DNA of 64,000 nucleotides from Amycolatopsis sp. cg9. GTDB lineage: Bacteria; Actinomycetota; Actinomycetes; Mycobacteriales; Pseudonocardiaceae. The translations under genes and the position numbers were made by a program. The notes under the pieces were generated by a model. That model made no database searches. It saw nothing but the letters and a program-made list of their open reading frames with translations, and was not told where the DNA came from. Positions 33,105 to 41,271 of this stretch are shown piece by piece. Location: NCBI RefSeq assembly GCF_041346945.1, contig NZ_CP166850.1:4813501-4877500 (forward strand). Direction: 5' to 3'. The stretch's first letter is position 1. Each line of letters begins with the position of its first letter.

Positions 33105-33536
33105 GTGGTCGCCGCGGGAGACGCTGATCAGAGCAGCGTCGCCGAGAGGCTCGGCATCAAGCCCGAGATGGTGGTCCAGGAGATCGGCTGGGACGAGGAC
33201 GTCGACGACGACGTCCGCGCGGCGATCGAGGAGCAGATCGGCGGGGACATCCTCGACGAGGACGCCGACGAGGTCATCGACGTGGTGCTGCTGTGGTGGC
33301 GCGAAGACGACGGCGATCTCGGCGATGCGCTCATCGACGCCAGGGGCCCCCTGGAAGAGACCGGCGTGATCTGGGTGCTGACCCCGAAGACGGGACAGCC
33401 CGGGCACGTCGAGCCGAGCGAGATCGCCGAAGCGGTACCCGCCGTCGGACTGACCCAGACCGCCAACATGAGCGTGGGCGCGAACTGGATCGGCACCCGG
33501 CTGGTGTCCCCCAAGTCGAAGTCGAAGCAGCGCTGA
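33105..33536 (+). CDS. DUF3052 family protein
   Basis: A 143-residue acidic protein with the family hallmark VAERLGIKPEMVVQEIGWDED near the start, DEVIDVVLLWWRE in the middle and WVLTPKTGQPGHV toward the end. Function is unknown; it is widespread in actinobacteria and the mycobacterial homologue (Rv2239c, from memory) sits beside ahpE as here. The GTG at 33105 was chosen over the GTG at 33096 because GGAGG at 33090-33094 is correctly spaced only for the former. Confidence 0.9.
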   Translation: MVAAGDADQSSVAERLGIKPEMVVQEIGWDEDVDDDVRAAIEEQIGGDILDEDADEVIDVVLLWWREDDGDLGDALIDARGPLEETGVIWVLTPKTGQPGHVEPSEIAEAVPAVGLTQTANMSVGANWIGTRLVSPKSKSKQR

Positions 33537-33608
33537 CCCGGCCCCGCCCGTCGGACACGATAGGGTTGTCGTCGCAGGCACGTGTCCGTACGGGAGAGGA
33601 AACGCGGT

Positions 33609-34073
33609 ATGGCCGTCGAGGTCGGTTCTGAGGCCCCTGACTTCACGCTCAACGACTACAACAAGCAGCCGGTCCAGCTGTCCTCCTTCCGGGGTGACAA
33701 GCCGGTGCTGGTGGTCTTCTACCCGTTCGCGTTCAGCGGCATCTGCACCGGCGAGCTCTGTCAGCTCCGCGACGAGTTCGCCGACTACGACGGCAAGGGC
33801 GTCCAGGTACTGGGCGTCTCGGTCGACACGCCGTTCTCGCTGAAGGCGTGGGCCGACCAGGAGGGCTACCAGTTCCCGCTGCTGTCCGACTTCTGGCCGC
33901 ACGGCGAGGTGGCTCGCGCTTACGGCGTGTTCAACGAGCAGGCCGGCTTGGCCGTTCGCGGGACGTTCCTGATCGACACCTCGGGTGTGGTCCGGTTCGC
34001 CGAGGTCAACGCACCGGGCGAGGCGCGTGACCAGCAGGGCTGGAAGAAGGCCGTCGCCGAACTGACGGCTTGA
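33609..34073 (+). CDS. ahpE: Peroxiredoxin, AhpE-type
   Basis: A 154-residue thioredoxin-fold peroxidase. The peroxidatic Cys46 is in FAFSGICTGEL, preceded by the family Tyr-Pro pair (FYPF). It reduces hydroperoxides and peroxynitrite in the cytoplasm. A second Cys51 gives a CX4C arrangement as in BCP-type enzymes, whereas the mycobacterial AhpE I recall has Asp at this point, so it may resolve by an internal disulfide. It follows DUF3052 by 72 bases and ends at a strong hairpin. Confidence 0.92.
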   Translation: MAVEVGSEAPDFTLNDYNKQPVQLSSFRGDKPVLVVFYPFAFSGICTGELCQLRDEFADYDGKGVQVLGVSVDTPFSLKAWADQEGYQFPLLSDFWPHGEVARAYGVFNEQAGLAVRGTFLIDTSGVVRFAEVNAPGEARDQQGWKKAVAELTA

Positions 34074-34080
34074 GTTTTCC

Positions 34081-34114
34081 CCGGCGGCGGTCCCCCGGTG
34101 GGGCCCGCCGCCGG
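34081..34114 (+). terminator. Terminator after ahpE
   Basis: A 10-base outer stem CCGGCGGCGG/CCGCCGCCGG plus an inner CCCC/GGGG stem (one T-C mismatch) and a CGGT loop. It sits between the ahpE stop and the tRNA, three bases before the tRNA 5' end. Confidence 0.85.
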
Positions 34115-34116
34115 CG

Positions 34117-34191
34117 GGGCGCATAGCTCAGCGGAAGAGCACTCGGCTTACACCCGAGCGGTCGCAGGTTCGAACCCTGCTGCGCCCACCA
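34117..34191 (+). tRNA. tRNA-Val, anticodon TAC
   Basis: A full cloverleaf is visible. The acceptor stem GGGCGCA pairs with TGCGCCC, and the D arm contains AGCTCAGCGGAAGAGC. The anticodon stem CTCGG/CCGAG holds the loop CTTACAC with TAC at 34149-34151. The T arm is GCAGG-TTCGAAC-CCTGC, the discriminator base is A, and CCA is encoded at 34189-34191. It reads GUA and probably other valine codons. Confidence 0.97.
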
Positions 34192-34262
34192 CTTTCGCCG
34201 TAACGCCCGCGCAGACCGTGGAGACTGTTCCAGGGAGTCGGCTGCGTGAGGGGAGTGCGGCG

Positions 34263-36773
34263 GTGCCTGCCGAGGAACAAGCCCGGAAGCCGCCCCCGCG
34301 GCGGGTGTTCCTGAGCCACACGAGCGAGCTGGGCGAGCTGCCGGAGCCGCGCTCGTTCGCGGCGGCCGCCCAGGCGGCGGTGGCGGCGGCCGGGGACGCG
34401 GTGGTGGACATGGCCCACTTCACCGCCCGGGACGTGACACCCGAGCAGCTCGACCAGGAGAAGCTGGCCGACGCGGACGTGTACGTCCTGATCGCGGGTT
34501 TCCGCTACGGGATGCCGGTGCGGGACCGCCCGGAGGTCTCGTACACCGAGCAGGAGTTCCAGATCGCGACGGACGCCGGTCTGCCGCGCCTGGTGTTCGT
34601 GCTGGCGGAAGACACCGAGGGGCCGCCGGCGTTGTTCCGGGACCTGCAGTTCGGCGCCCGGCAGGAGGCGTTCCGGCGCCGGCTGCACGACAGCGGCGTG
34701 GCGGTCACGAAGGTGTCGTCGCCGGAGCAGCTGGAGACCAGGCTGCTGCAGGCGCTGACCGAGCTCGTCCGCCCGCGGCAGCTGTCGATGCCGGCGGGCC
34801 GGATCTCGAACATCCCGGCCCGGAGCGTGAGTTTCACCGGCCGCGACGAGCTGCTGACCGGGCTGCGGGCGGCGTTGTGCTCGGGGCGGCCTGCGGTGGT
34901 GCAGGCGCTGAACGGGATGGGCGGGGTCGGCAAGACCACCACCGCGATCGAATACGCGCACCGCTACGCCGACGAGTACGACGTGGCGTGGTGGGTGCCG
35001 TCGGAAGACCCGGGCCTGGTGGCCGGCCACCTGGCCGACCTCGCCCGCGCCTTGGACCTGGCCACCGGTCAAGATCCGCCTGCGGTCGCGTTGGCCCGGT
35101 TGCGCGGGGCGCTGCAATCGCGCGAGCGGTGGCTGCTGGTGTTCGACAACGCCGAAGATCCTTCCGCTCTGCGCCCGTTGCTGCCCGGTGGCGACGGGCA
35201 CGTCATCATCACCTCCCGCAACCCCTCCTGGGACGACATCGGCGCCGCGCTACCGGTGCGGGAGTTCACCCGTGCGGAGTCGGTCCAGTTGTTCCACTCA
35301 CGCTGTGACCAGCTCACCGAACCCGACGCCGACCGCATCGCCGAGGCCCTCGGCGACCTGCCCCTCGCCGTCGACCAAGCCGCACGACTCCTCGCGGCGA
35401 CCGGCTGGACCGCCGACACCTACCTCGACCTGCTGGCCCGGCGCACCGACGAGCTCCTGGCTCGCCGGGAGGGCGGCGGCAGCTACCCCGTCTCGCTGGC
35501 CGCGGCCTGGGCGGTGTCGTTCGACCAGCTCGCCCGCGACCACCCCGCCGCGCTGAACACGCTCACCGTGGTGGCCTGGCTGGCTCCCGAACCCGTGCCC
35601 CTCACCTTGCTCACCTATCAGGACGGCGATGCCGGAGCCGCAGCACGCGACCCGCTGGCTTTCGCCGACATCACCACGATCCTGCGCACCCACGGGATGG
35701 CCGAAGTCACCACGACGACCATCCAGCTCCACCGCGTCCCCGCCGCACTACTGCGAGCTCGCACCCGCCGCGACAACACCGCGGAAGACGACCAGGACGC
35801 CAGCTGGCCGGTCACCGTCGTCCGGCTGCTGGACGCCGGCCTCCCCGACAACCCTTGGAACAATCCGCCAAGCTGGCCGCAGTGGCGGGTGCTCGTGCCA
35901 CATCTGCTCGTCGGGTGCGATCCCGAGCGCGCTTGGCAACCGGTCGCAAAGAAAGTCGGCCACCTGCTGGACCGCCTTGCTTCCTATCTCCAGACCCGGG
36001 GGGACCCTCGGGCCGCGCTGCCGTTGTTCCAGCGTGCTTACACCCTTCGCAGAGAGCTCCTCGGCGACGACGACCCCGGCACCCTCACGTCCGTCCACAA
36101 CTTCGCCGTCGCCTTGAAGGACCTGGGTGAGACCGAACGGGCTCGCGACCTGCACGAGGACACCCTGGCCAGGATCAGGCGCATTCTCGGCCACGACCAC
36201 CACGACACCCTCATCACCGCCCACAACCTCGCCGCCGACCTCACCGCGCTGGGTGAACACCAGCGTGCTCGTGACCTCCACGAGGACACTCTCGACCGCT
36301 CAAGGCGCGTTCTGGGCGACGATCACCCCACCACGCTCGGTTCCGTCATCCAGCTCGCCTCCAACCTCAGATCGCTGGGCGAGTACCAGCGTGCTCGCGA
36401 CTTGCACGAGGAAACGTTCGCTCGTTCCAGGCGGGTTTTGGGCGACGATCACCCCGACACCTTCGTCGCTTCCAACCACTTCGCGGCCGACCTCAGGGAA
36501 CTGGGTGACTACCGGCGGGCCCGTGACCTGGACGAGGACACGTTCGCTCGTTCGAAGCGGGTTCTGGGCGAGGATCATCCCGACACCCTCGCCTCCGCCA
36601 GCTTCCTCGCCAGCGATCTCAGAGGGTTGGGTGACTACCGGCGGGCTCGTGAACTGGATGAGGACACGTTCTCCCGCCGCAAACGCGCCCTGGGTGCCGA
36701 TCACCCCGACACCCTCGCCTCCGCTGCCTGGCTCGTCGCCTACCAAGGCGATGGCGAGGACACACCGGAATGA
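34263..36773 (+). CDS. STAND NTPase: DUF4062 - NB-ARC - TPR protein (NLR-like)
   Basis: An 836-residue protein. Residues 13-110 form a DUF4062 TIR-like domain (RRVFLSHTSELGELPEPRSF). An NB-ARC ATPase follows with P-loop GMGGVGKTT (about 218), Walker B WLLVFDN (about 293), GHVIITSRN and GDLPLAVDQAA. From about 580 there are six 42-residue TPR units of the type DHPDTLxxxxxLAxDLRxLGxYxxARDL. The order effector, switch, sensor repeats is that of bacterial NLR-like antiphage or signalling proteins. The GTG at 34263 follows GAGGGGAG by 8 bases. It lies 71 bases after the tRNA and looks like an accessory insertion. Confidence 0.87.
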   Translation: MPAEEQARKPPPRRVFLSHTSELGELPEPRSFAAAAQAAVAAAGDAVVDMAHFTARDVTPEQLDQEKLADADVYVLIAGFRYGMPVRDRPEVSYTEQEFQIATDAGLPRLVFVLAEDTEGPPALFRDLQFGARQEAFRRRLHDSGVAVTKVSSPEQLETRLLQALTELVRPRQLSMPAGRISNIPARSVSFTGRDELLTGLRAALCSGRPAVVQALNGMGGVGKTTTAIEYAHRYADEYDVAWWVPSEDPGLVAGHLADLARALDLATGQDPPAVALARLRGALQSRERWLLVFDNAEDPSALRPLLPGGDGHVIITSRNPSWDDIGAALPVREFTRAESVQLFHSRCDQLTEPDADRIAEALGDLPLAVDQAARLLAATGWTADTYLDLLARRTDELLARREGGGSYPVSLAAAWAVSFDQLARDHPAALNTLTVVAWLAPEPVPLTLLTYQDGDAGAAARDPLAFADITTILRTHGMAEVTTTTIQLHRVPAALLRARTRRDNTAEDDQDASWPVTVVRLLDAGLPDNPWNNPPSWPQWRVLVPHLLVGCDPERAWQPVAKKVGHLLDRLASYLQTRGDPRAALPLFQRAYTLRRELLGDDDPGTLTSVHNFAVALKDLGETERARDLHEDTLARIRRILGHDHHDTLITAHNLAADLTALGEHQRARDLHEDTLDRSRRVLGDDHPTTLGSVIQLASNLRSLGEYQRARDLHEETFARSRRVLGDDHPDTFVASNHFAADLRELGDYRRARDLDEDTFARSKRVLGEDHPDTLASASFLASDLRGLGDYRRARELDEDTFSRRKRALGADHPDTLASAAWLVAYQGDGEDTPE

Positions 36774-36784
36774 TTCGCGGGCGC

Positions 36785-38224
36785 TCATTCCGCCATCGCG
36801 GGTTCCGGGACAGGGGCCGAGCGCATCGCTCGCACCAGCACCGCCAGTCCCGTGAACAGGATCGCCGCGATCACGCCCGTTACGTTCAGCGCCGTCGTGA
36901 ACGCTTCCTTCGCCTGGGCCGCCAGGTCCGGGTGCGTGACGTCCACGGCGAGCGTGGAACCGGCCGGGAAGACGCCGTGGTAGACGGCTGTCGCGGTCAG
37001 GCCGATCAGGGCCAGGCCCAGGGAGCCGCCCAGGTAGTTGCCCGTGTCGGCCATCGATGCCGCCGAACCCGCGCGCTCCGGGGGGACCGAACCCATCACC
37101 AGGCCGATGCCCAGCGCGAACAGTGGGCCGGTGCCCAGGGTCAGGATCGCGATGGCCACCATCACCAGGGCCGGGCCGTGGGTGAAGACCAGCAGGAGGC
37201 TGCCCGCCGCCGAGATGAGCAGGCCGCCGGCGATGGCTGTGGCCGGGGGTAGCCAGCGGATCAGGGTGGGGGCCGTCATCGTGCCCACCGCCACGCCGAG
37301 GCCCATCGGGGCGAACAACACCGCCGACAGCAGCGGGGAGTAGCCCAGGACGCTCTGCAGGTACTGCGTGACCAGCAGGCCGACGCCCGCCATCGCGACG
37401 CCCGCGAACACCAGGGCCACCAGGACCGCCGTGAACGGGCGGTTGCGGAACAGGCGCAGGTCCAGCAGCGGGGACGCCGTCGTCAGCTGGCGGTGGGTGA
37501 AGGCCGTGCCGAGAAGCGCGCCGGCGGCGATCGCGGCCAGGGGCAGCGGCAGCGAGCCCGTGGTCAGCTGCTTGAGGCCGAACACGATCAGCAGCACCGC
37601 GGCCAGGGAGAGCGCGACGCCGGGGAGGTCCAGGCGGCCGGACGCCGGGGCACGGAACTCCGGGAGCAGGAACGGGCCGGCCGCCAGCAGGACCGCCACC
37701 GCCGGGACGGCGACCAGGAACACCGAGCCCCACGCGAAGTGCTGGAGCAGGAAGCCGGCGAACACCGGGCCGGCCGCGCCGCCCGCGAACTGGCAGGTGG
37801 CCCAGATCGAGATGGCCGTTCCGCGCTGGCGGTCGTCGCGGAACATGTTCGTGATCAGTGCCAGCGTCGACGGCATCAGGGTCGCGCCGGCGACGCCGAG
37901 GGCGCCGCGGACCACGATGAGCATCTCCGGGCTCGTCGAGAACGCCGCGACGATCGAGAGGATCCCGAAGGCCGCGCCGCCGGTGAGCAGCAGCCGTCGG
38001 CGGCCGATGCGGTCGCCGAGGGTGCCCATCGTGATCACGAACCCGGCGACCACGAAGCCGTAGCTGTCGGTGATCCACAACTGCTCGGTGGCGCTCGCCC
38101 CGAGGTCGGCGCTGAGCTGCGGCAGCGCGAGGAACAGCGAGGTCATGTCCATCGCGACGAGCAGGGTGGGCAGCACGAGCACCGCCAGGCCCAGCCACTC
38201 CCGCCGTCCGGCAGGCTTGTCCAT
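36785..38224 (-). CDS. MFS drug exporter, DHA2 family (14 TM)
   Basis: A 479-residue transporter with 14 predicted helices. It has the motif A region GTLGDRIGRRRLLLTGG after helix 2 and a motif C-like GVAGATLMPSTLALI. DHA2 proteins export drugs or antiseptics in exchange for protons. The ATG at 38224 is preceded by AAGGAG. It is divergent from the TasA-like gene and convergent with the NB-ARC gene 12 bases away. No regulator is adjacent. Confidence 0.9.
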   Translation of the reverse strand: MDKPAGRREWLGLAVLVLPTLLVAMDMTSLFLALPQLSADLGASATEQLWITDSYGFVVAGFVITMGTLGDRIGRRRLLLTGGAAFGILSIVAAFSTSPEMLIVVRGALGVAGATLMPSTLALITNMFRDDRQRGTAISIWATCQFAGGAAGPVFAGFLLQHFAWGSVFLVAVPAVAVLLAAGPFLLPEFRAPASGRLDLPGVALSLAAVLLIVFGLKQLTTGSLPLPLAAIAAGALLGTAFTHRQLTTASPLLDLRLFRNRPFTAVLVALVFAGVAMAGVGLLVTQYLQSVLGYSPLLSAVLFAPMGLGVAVGTMTAPTLIRWLPPATAIAGGLLISAAGSLLLVFTHGPALVMVAIAILTLGTGPLFALGIGLVMGSVPPERAGSAASMADTGNYLGGSLGLALIGLTATAVYHGVFPAGSTLAVDVTHPDLAAQAKEAFTTALNVTGVIAAILFTGLAVLVRAMRSAPVPEPAMAE

Positions 38225-38364
38225 TTCGACTCCTTCTCGGTGGTTCGAACACCAGGGGGTCGGAGCCGTCGGGCAGGACCGGACACGGGCGCGGAAGTTT
38301 CTTGAGGCGATCTTGAGGAACGGCGGAGGGACGCCGGAGGTCCGGGCCCGAACCTGGTTCCAGC

Positions 38365-38383
38365 GCACCACACCGGGTGGTGC
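38365..38383. promoter_or_regulatory. Inverted repeat upstream of the TasA-like gene
   Basis: Perfect 7-base arms GCACCAC (38365-38371) and GTGGTGC (38377-38383) with a 5-base spacer, ending 19 bases before the start of the TasA-like gene. It could be an operator, possibly for a nearby response regulator, or a leader hairpin. Confidence 0.45.
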
Positions 38384-38402
38384 CCGCCGGACAAGGACCG
38401 CC

Positions 38403-39059
38403 ATGGCCGACCACGCCCTCCCCGCCCGCCGCCGCTCCCCGTGGCGCCCCGTCGCCCTCGCCGTCGTCGGTGGCTCCGTCCTCTTCGCGATGGGTGCCGG
38501 CGTCTGGGCGACGCTCTCGGCCACCGCCGCGAACGTGACGCCCGAGACGATCAGCAGCGGCACCCTCAAGCTCACCCTCGCGGCCAACGGCGCCGGGTTC
38601 GACCAGGCCATCGCCAACCTCGCGCCGGGCGACACCGTCAACCGCTACGTCGACCTGACCAGCGGCGGCAGCCTCGACGCCCAGGCGCTGACCATGCAGG
38701 TCGCCGCCACCGGCTCGGGCGCGCTCGTCACCGACGGCGCCACGACGAAGGCGCTGCGGGTCACGGTCAAGCAGTGCCCGGGCACCTGGAACACCTCGAC
38801 CGGCGCGTGCAGCGGCGGCACCGCGACGACGCTGCTCCCGGCGACCGCGCTGAGCGGCCTGAGCAGCGCCCAGTCGCTGATCGCCGGTGCGGTGGCCGCG
38901 GGTTCCGTCTCGCACCTGCAGGTCTCCGTGCAGCTGCCGGACCAGGCCGAGACGACGGTCAACGGCGCGCTGCCGACGTCGACCATCCAGGGCCTGACCG
39001 CGAACCTGACCTACACGTTCGCCGAGACGCAGCGCTCGGCCACCACCACGAACTCCTGA
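38403..39059 (+). CDS. TasA/CalY-like secreted protein with SipW-type signal peptide
   Basis: A 218-residue exported protein. The signal peptide (residues 16-42) ends GVWATLSATA and continues to SSGTLKLTLA, fitting the SipW-dependent pattern in which a G-x-A-x-x-S-x-T box is followed by GTLxL. The mature part is beta-rich with one Cys pair (CPGTWNTSTGAC). Bacillus TasA and camelysin, with this signal type, form biofilm fibres. It ends RSATTTNS, almost the same as the next protein. A dedicated signal peptidase is encoded two genes on. Fibre formation is inference. Confidence 0.78.
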   Translation: MADHALPARRRSPWRPVALAVVGGSVLFAMGAGVWATLSATAANVTPETISSGTLKLTLAANGAGFDQAIANLAPGDTVNRYVDLTSGGSLDAQALTMQVAATGSGALVTDGATTKALRVTVKQCPGTWNTSTGACSGGTATTLLPATALSGLSSAQSLIAGAVAAGSVSHLQVSVQLPDQAETTVNGALPTSTIQGLTANLTYTFAETQRSATTTNS

Positions 39060-39062
39060 GCC

Positions 39063-39605
39063 GTGCGCCGGTCCTGGTCCGTGCGGGCGGCGGCCGTCAC
39101 CGCGACGGCCGCCGCGCTGTCCGCCGTGCCCGCCACCGCCGGCGCGGCCGGTCTCGCCACTGCCGCCGACGCGGTCCGCGCGACGACGGTGACGTGGTCG
39201 GCGGTGCTGGCCGACAGCTCGGGCGCGGTCCAGACCGGCAAACCGCTCACCGTCTCGTGGGGACTGTTGGACACCGCGCCGCGCTACGCGTCGGTCCGCA
39301 ACAACGGCACGGTCGCGCTGGCGGGGGAGACCTACGCGGTCGCCGTCACCGGCGGGTTCCTCCCGGCGGGCGTCCGCCTGGACGCGTGCGCCGGCGGCAC
39401 CTGGTCGGGCGGCACGTGCCCGGGCACGGTCGTCGCGCTGTCGGACTCGGCCGCGGGCTCGTCGTCCGTCGCCCGCGCGCTCGCGGTCGGCGACCAGCTG
39501 AGCCTGCGGATCGCGCTCACCGGCACCGGGGTCACGACCACGGCGACGGTCGGCGTCTCCGTGTCCCGCACCCAGATCCGCGCCGCCACCACCACGAACT
39601 CGTAG
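39063..39605 (+). CDS. Secreted beta-rich protein, partner of the TasA-like protein
   Basis: A 180-residue protein with a standard signal peptide (about residues 5-30, VTATAAALSAVPATAGAA). The mature part is Thr/Val-rich with a Cys pair in CAGGTWSGGTC, echoing the CPGTWNTSTGAC of the preceding protein, and it also ends AATTTNS. The GTG start lies 3 bases after the TasA-like stop with no ribosome site, so translation is coupled. The shared features suggest a minor subunit or anchor of the same surface structure. Confidence 0.72.
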   Translation: MRRSWSVRAAAVTATAAALSAVPATAGAAGLATAADAVRATTVTWSAVLADSSGAVQTGKPLTVSWGLLDTAPRYASVRNNGTVALAGETYAVAVTGGFLPAGVRLDACAGGTWSGGTCPGTVVALSDSAAGSSSVARALAVGDQLSLRIALTGTGVTTTATVGVSVSRTQIRAATTTNS

Positions 39606-39615
39606 GAGCCACCCC

Positions 39616-40137
39616 ATGGTCACCACCGCGCCCGCCCCCGGACGGCACCGCACGAGCCGCCCGCCGCGCCGGCTGCCGGGCGTGCTGCTCGGGCTGGTCG
39701 CGGTGCTCGCCGTCGCCGGTGCGGTCGCGGTCTTCGTGCTCCGGATCGGGTTCGCGCCCGTGCTGTCGCCGAGCATGGAGCCCGGGTTCGCGCCGGGAGA
39801 CCTGCTCGTCACCCGTCAGGTGGACGCCCGATCGGTGGATATCGGCGACGTCGTCGTGCTGCCCCGCCCGGACGCGCCGGGGGAGCGGTACGCCCACCGC
39901 GTCGTCGAGGTCGACCGGTCGCAGGCCGAGCCGCGGGTGCGGACGAAGGGCGACAACAACGCCGACGCCGACCCGCAGCGCCTGCGCATCACGTCATCGA
40001 CGGTGCCCGTGGTCGCCGGGCACGTGCCGTGGATCGGGCGGGTGGCGCTGCTCGGCCAGTACAGCGGGGTGCGCGTCGCGGTGATCGTGTTCGCCGGGCT
40101 TTGCCTGCTCGTCGCGGCGAAGCGGGCGCTGTGGTGA
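39616..40137 (+). CDS. Signal peptidase I, SipW/ER type
   Basis: A 173-residue membrane peptidase. Helix 1 lies at about residues 22-43; the nucleophile Ser53 is in LSPSMEPGF. The second catalytic residue is His94 (YAHRVVEVD), not Lys, which marks the SipW/archaeal/ER class, followed by the box TKGDNNADAD. A C-terminal helix (about 148-168) anchors it. It should process the SipW-type preprotein encoded two genes earlier. It starts 10 bases after the previous stop. Confidence 0.9.
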   Translation: MVTTAPAPGRHRTSRPPRRLPGVLLGLVAVLAVAGAVAVFVLRIGFAPVLSPSMEPGFAPGDLLVTRQVDARSVDIGDVVVLPRPDAPGERYAHRVVEVDRSQAEPRVRTKGDNNADADPQRLRITSSTVPVVAGHVPWIGRVALLGQYSGVRVAVIVFAGLCLLVAAKRALW

Positions 40138-40175
40138 AGCTGCTGACCCGCCGCCGGGCCGTCACAATCGCGATC

Positions 40176-40865
40176 ATGGCGAAGGTTCTGGTGGTGGAGG
40201 ACACCGACAGCATCCGGGAAGTCGTCGAGCTCGCGCTGGACGACGCCTGCTTCGACGTGCGCACCGCCGCCGACGGCGACCGCGCGCTGGCCGAGCTGCG
40301 GGCGTGGGACCCGGACGTGGTCGTGCTCGACCTGAACATCCCCGGCCCGGACGGCCTCGAGGTGTGCCGTCGGCTGCGCGGGTTTTCCGAGGCCTACGTC
40401 GTCATGCTCACCGCGAAGTCCGACGAGGTCGACAAGCTGGTCGGGCTGGCCAGCGGCGCCGACGACTACCTGACGAAGCCGTTTTCGCCCCGCGAGCTGG
40501 TGGCGCGGATCCAGGCGATGCTGCGGCGGCCGCGTTCGTTCGGTGCCGTCCCGGTCGTCGCGGGCCGCTTGGTCGGACCGGTCCGCATCGACGTCGAAGC
40601 CCGGGACGTGACGGTTTCGGGTGCGCACGTCGAGCTGACCCGGATCGAGTTCGAGCTGCTGGACGCGCTCACCGAAAACGTCCGCGCGGTGTGCAGCCGC
40701 GAGGCGCTGCGCCGCCGGGCGTGGGGCGAGAGCTGGCTGGCCGACGACCACGCCGTCGACGTCCACCTGTCCAACCTGCGCCGCAAGCTGGCGGCGGCGG
40801 GCGCGCCGGGTCTGATCGCGACGGTGCGCGGGGTCGGCTACCGGATCGACCGGGGTGTCCGGTGA
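40176..40865 (+). CDS. OmpR/PhoB-type response regulator
   Basis: A 229-residue regulator. The receiver domain has phospho-acceptor Asp52 (VVLDLNIPG), Thr in MLTAK, and Lys in TKPFSP (about 100). The winged helix (about 135-227) ends in DDHAVDVHLSNLRRKL and VRGVGYRI. The ATG at 40176 gives the canonical N-terminus MAKVLVVED. Its stop overlaps the start of the next regulator. The position after the signal peptidase gene suggests a role in controlling the surface-protein cassette. Confidence 0.93.
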   Translation: MAKVLVVEDTDSIREVVELALDDACFDVRTAADGDRALAELRAWDPDVVVLDLNIPGPDGLEVCRRLRGFSEAYVVMLTAKSDEVDKLVGLASGADDYLTKPFSPRELVARIQAMLRRPRSFGAVPVVAGRLVGPVRIDVEARDVTVSGAHVELTRIEFELLDALTENVRAVCSREALRRRAWGESWLADDHAVDVHLSNLRRKLAAAGAPGLIATVRGVGYRIDRGVR

Positions 40866-41224
40866 CGCGCACGGTCCTGGTGGTCGACGACGACCCGGAC
40901 GTGCGGGAGGTCCTGAGCCTGGCGCTGAGCGCCTTTTCGGACTGGCGCGTGGAGACGGCGGCGGGCGGCGCCGAGGCGGTGCTGCGGTGCGGCTCCGGCG
41001 GGGTGGACGCGGTCGTGCTGGACGTGGAGATGCCGGGCTACGACGGCCGCCGCACGTTGCTCGAACTCCGGGCGGCGCACGCGGCGCTGCCGGTCGTGTT
41101 CCTGACGGCGGCCGCGGACACGACGGGCTTGGCGGAGCTGGGGGCGCTCGCGGTGCTGGCGAAGCCGTTCGACCCGCTGGGCATCGGCACGCGGCTGGCG
41201 GGTCTGCTGCGCTGGGACGGCTGA
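40862..41224 (+). CDS. Single-domain response regulator (CheY-like)
   Basis: A 120-residue receiver with no output domain: acidic cluster VVDDDPD at residues 7-13, Asp54 in VVLDVEMPG, and Lys in LAKPFDP. It begins at a GTG overlapping the preceding stop (GTGA). Such stand-alone receivers act in phosphorelays or by protein contact. Together with the OmpR-type regulator and the convergent hybrid-less GAF kinase it suggests one kinase serving two receivers. Confidence 0.88.
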   Translation: MTRTVLVVDDDPDVREVLSLALSAFSDWRVETAAGGAEAVLRCGSGGVDAVVLDVEMPGYDGRRTLLELRAAHAALPVVFLTAAADTTGLAELGALAVLAKPFDPLGIGTRLAGLLRWDG

Positions 41225-41271
41225 GGCTGACTGGCTGCGCCGGGTCGGCGAGTTGTCCTCAGGCCGCCGGG

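Noticed and set aside
34117..36785. Integrated element using tRNA-Val as attachment site
   Set aside because: No direct repeat of the tRNA 3' end was found downstream of the NB-ARC gene and no integrase is present, so an island boundary cannot be claimed.
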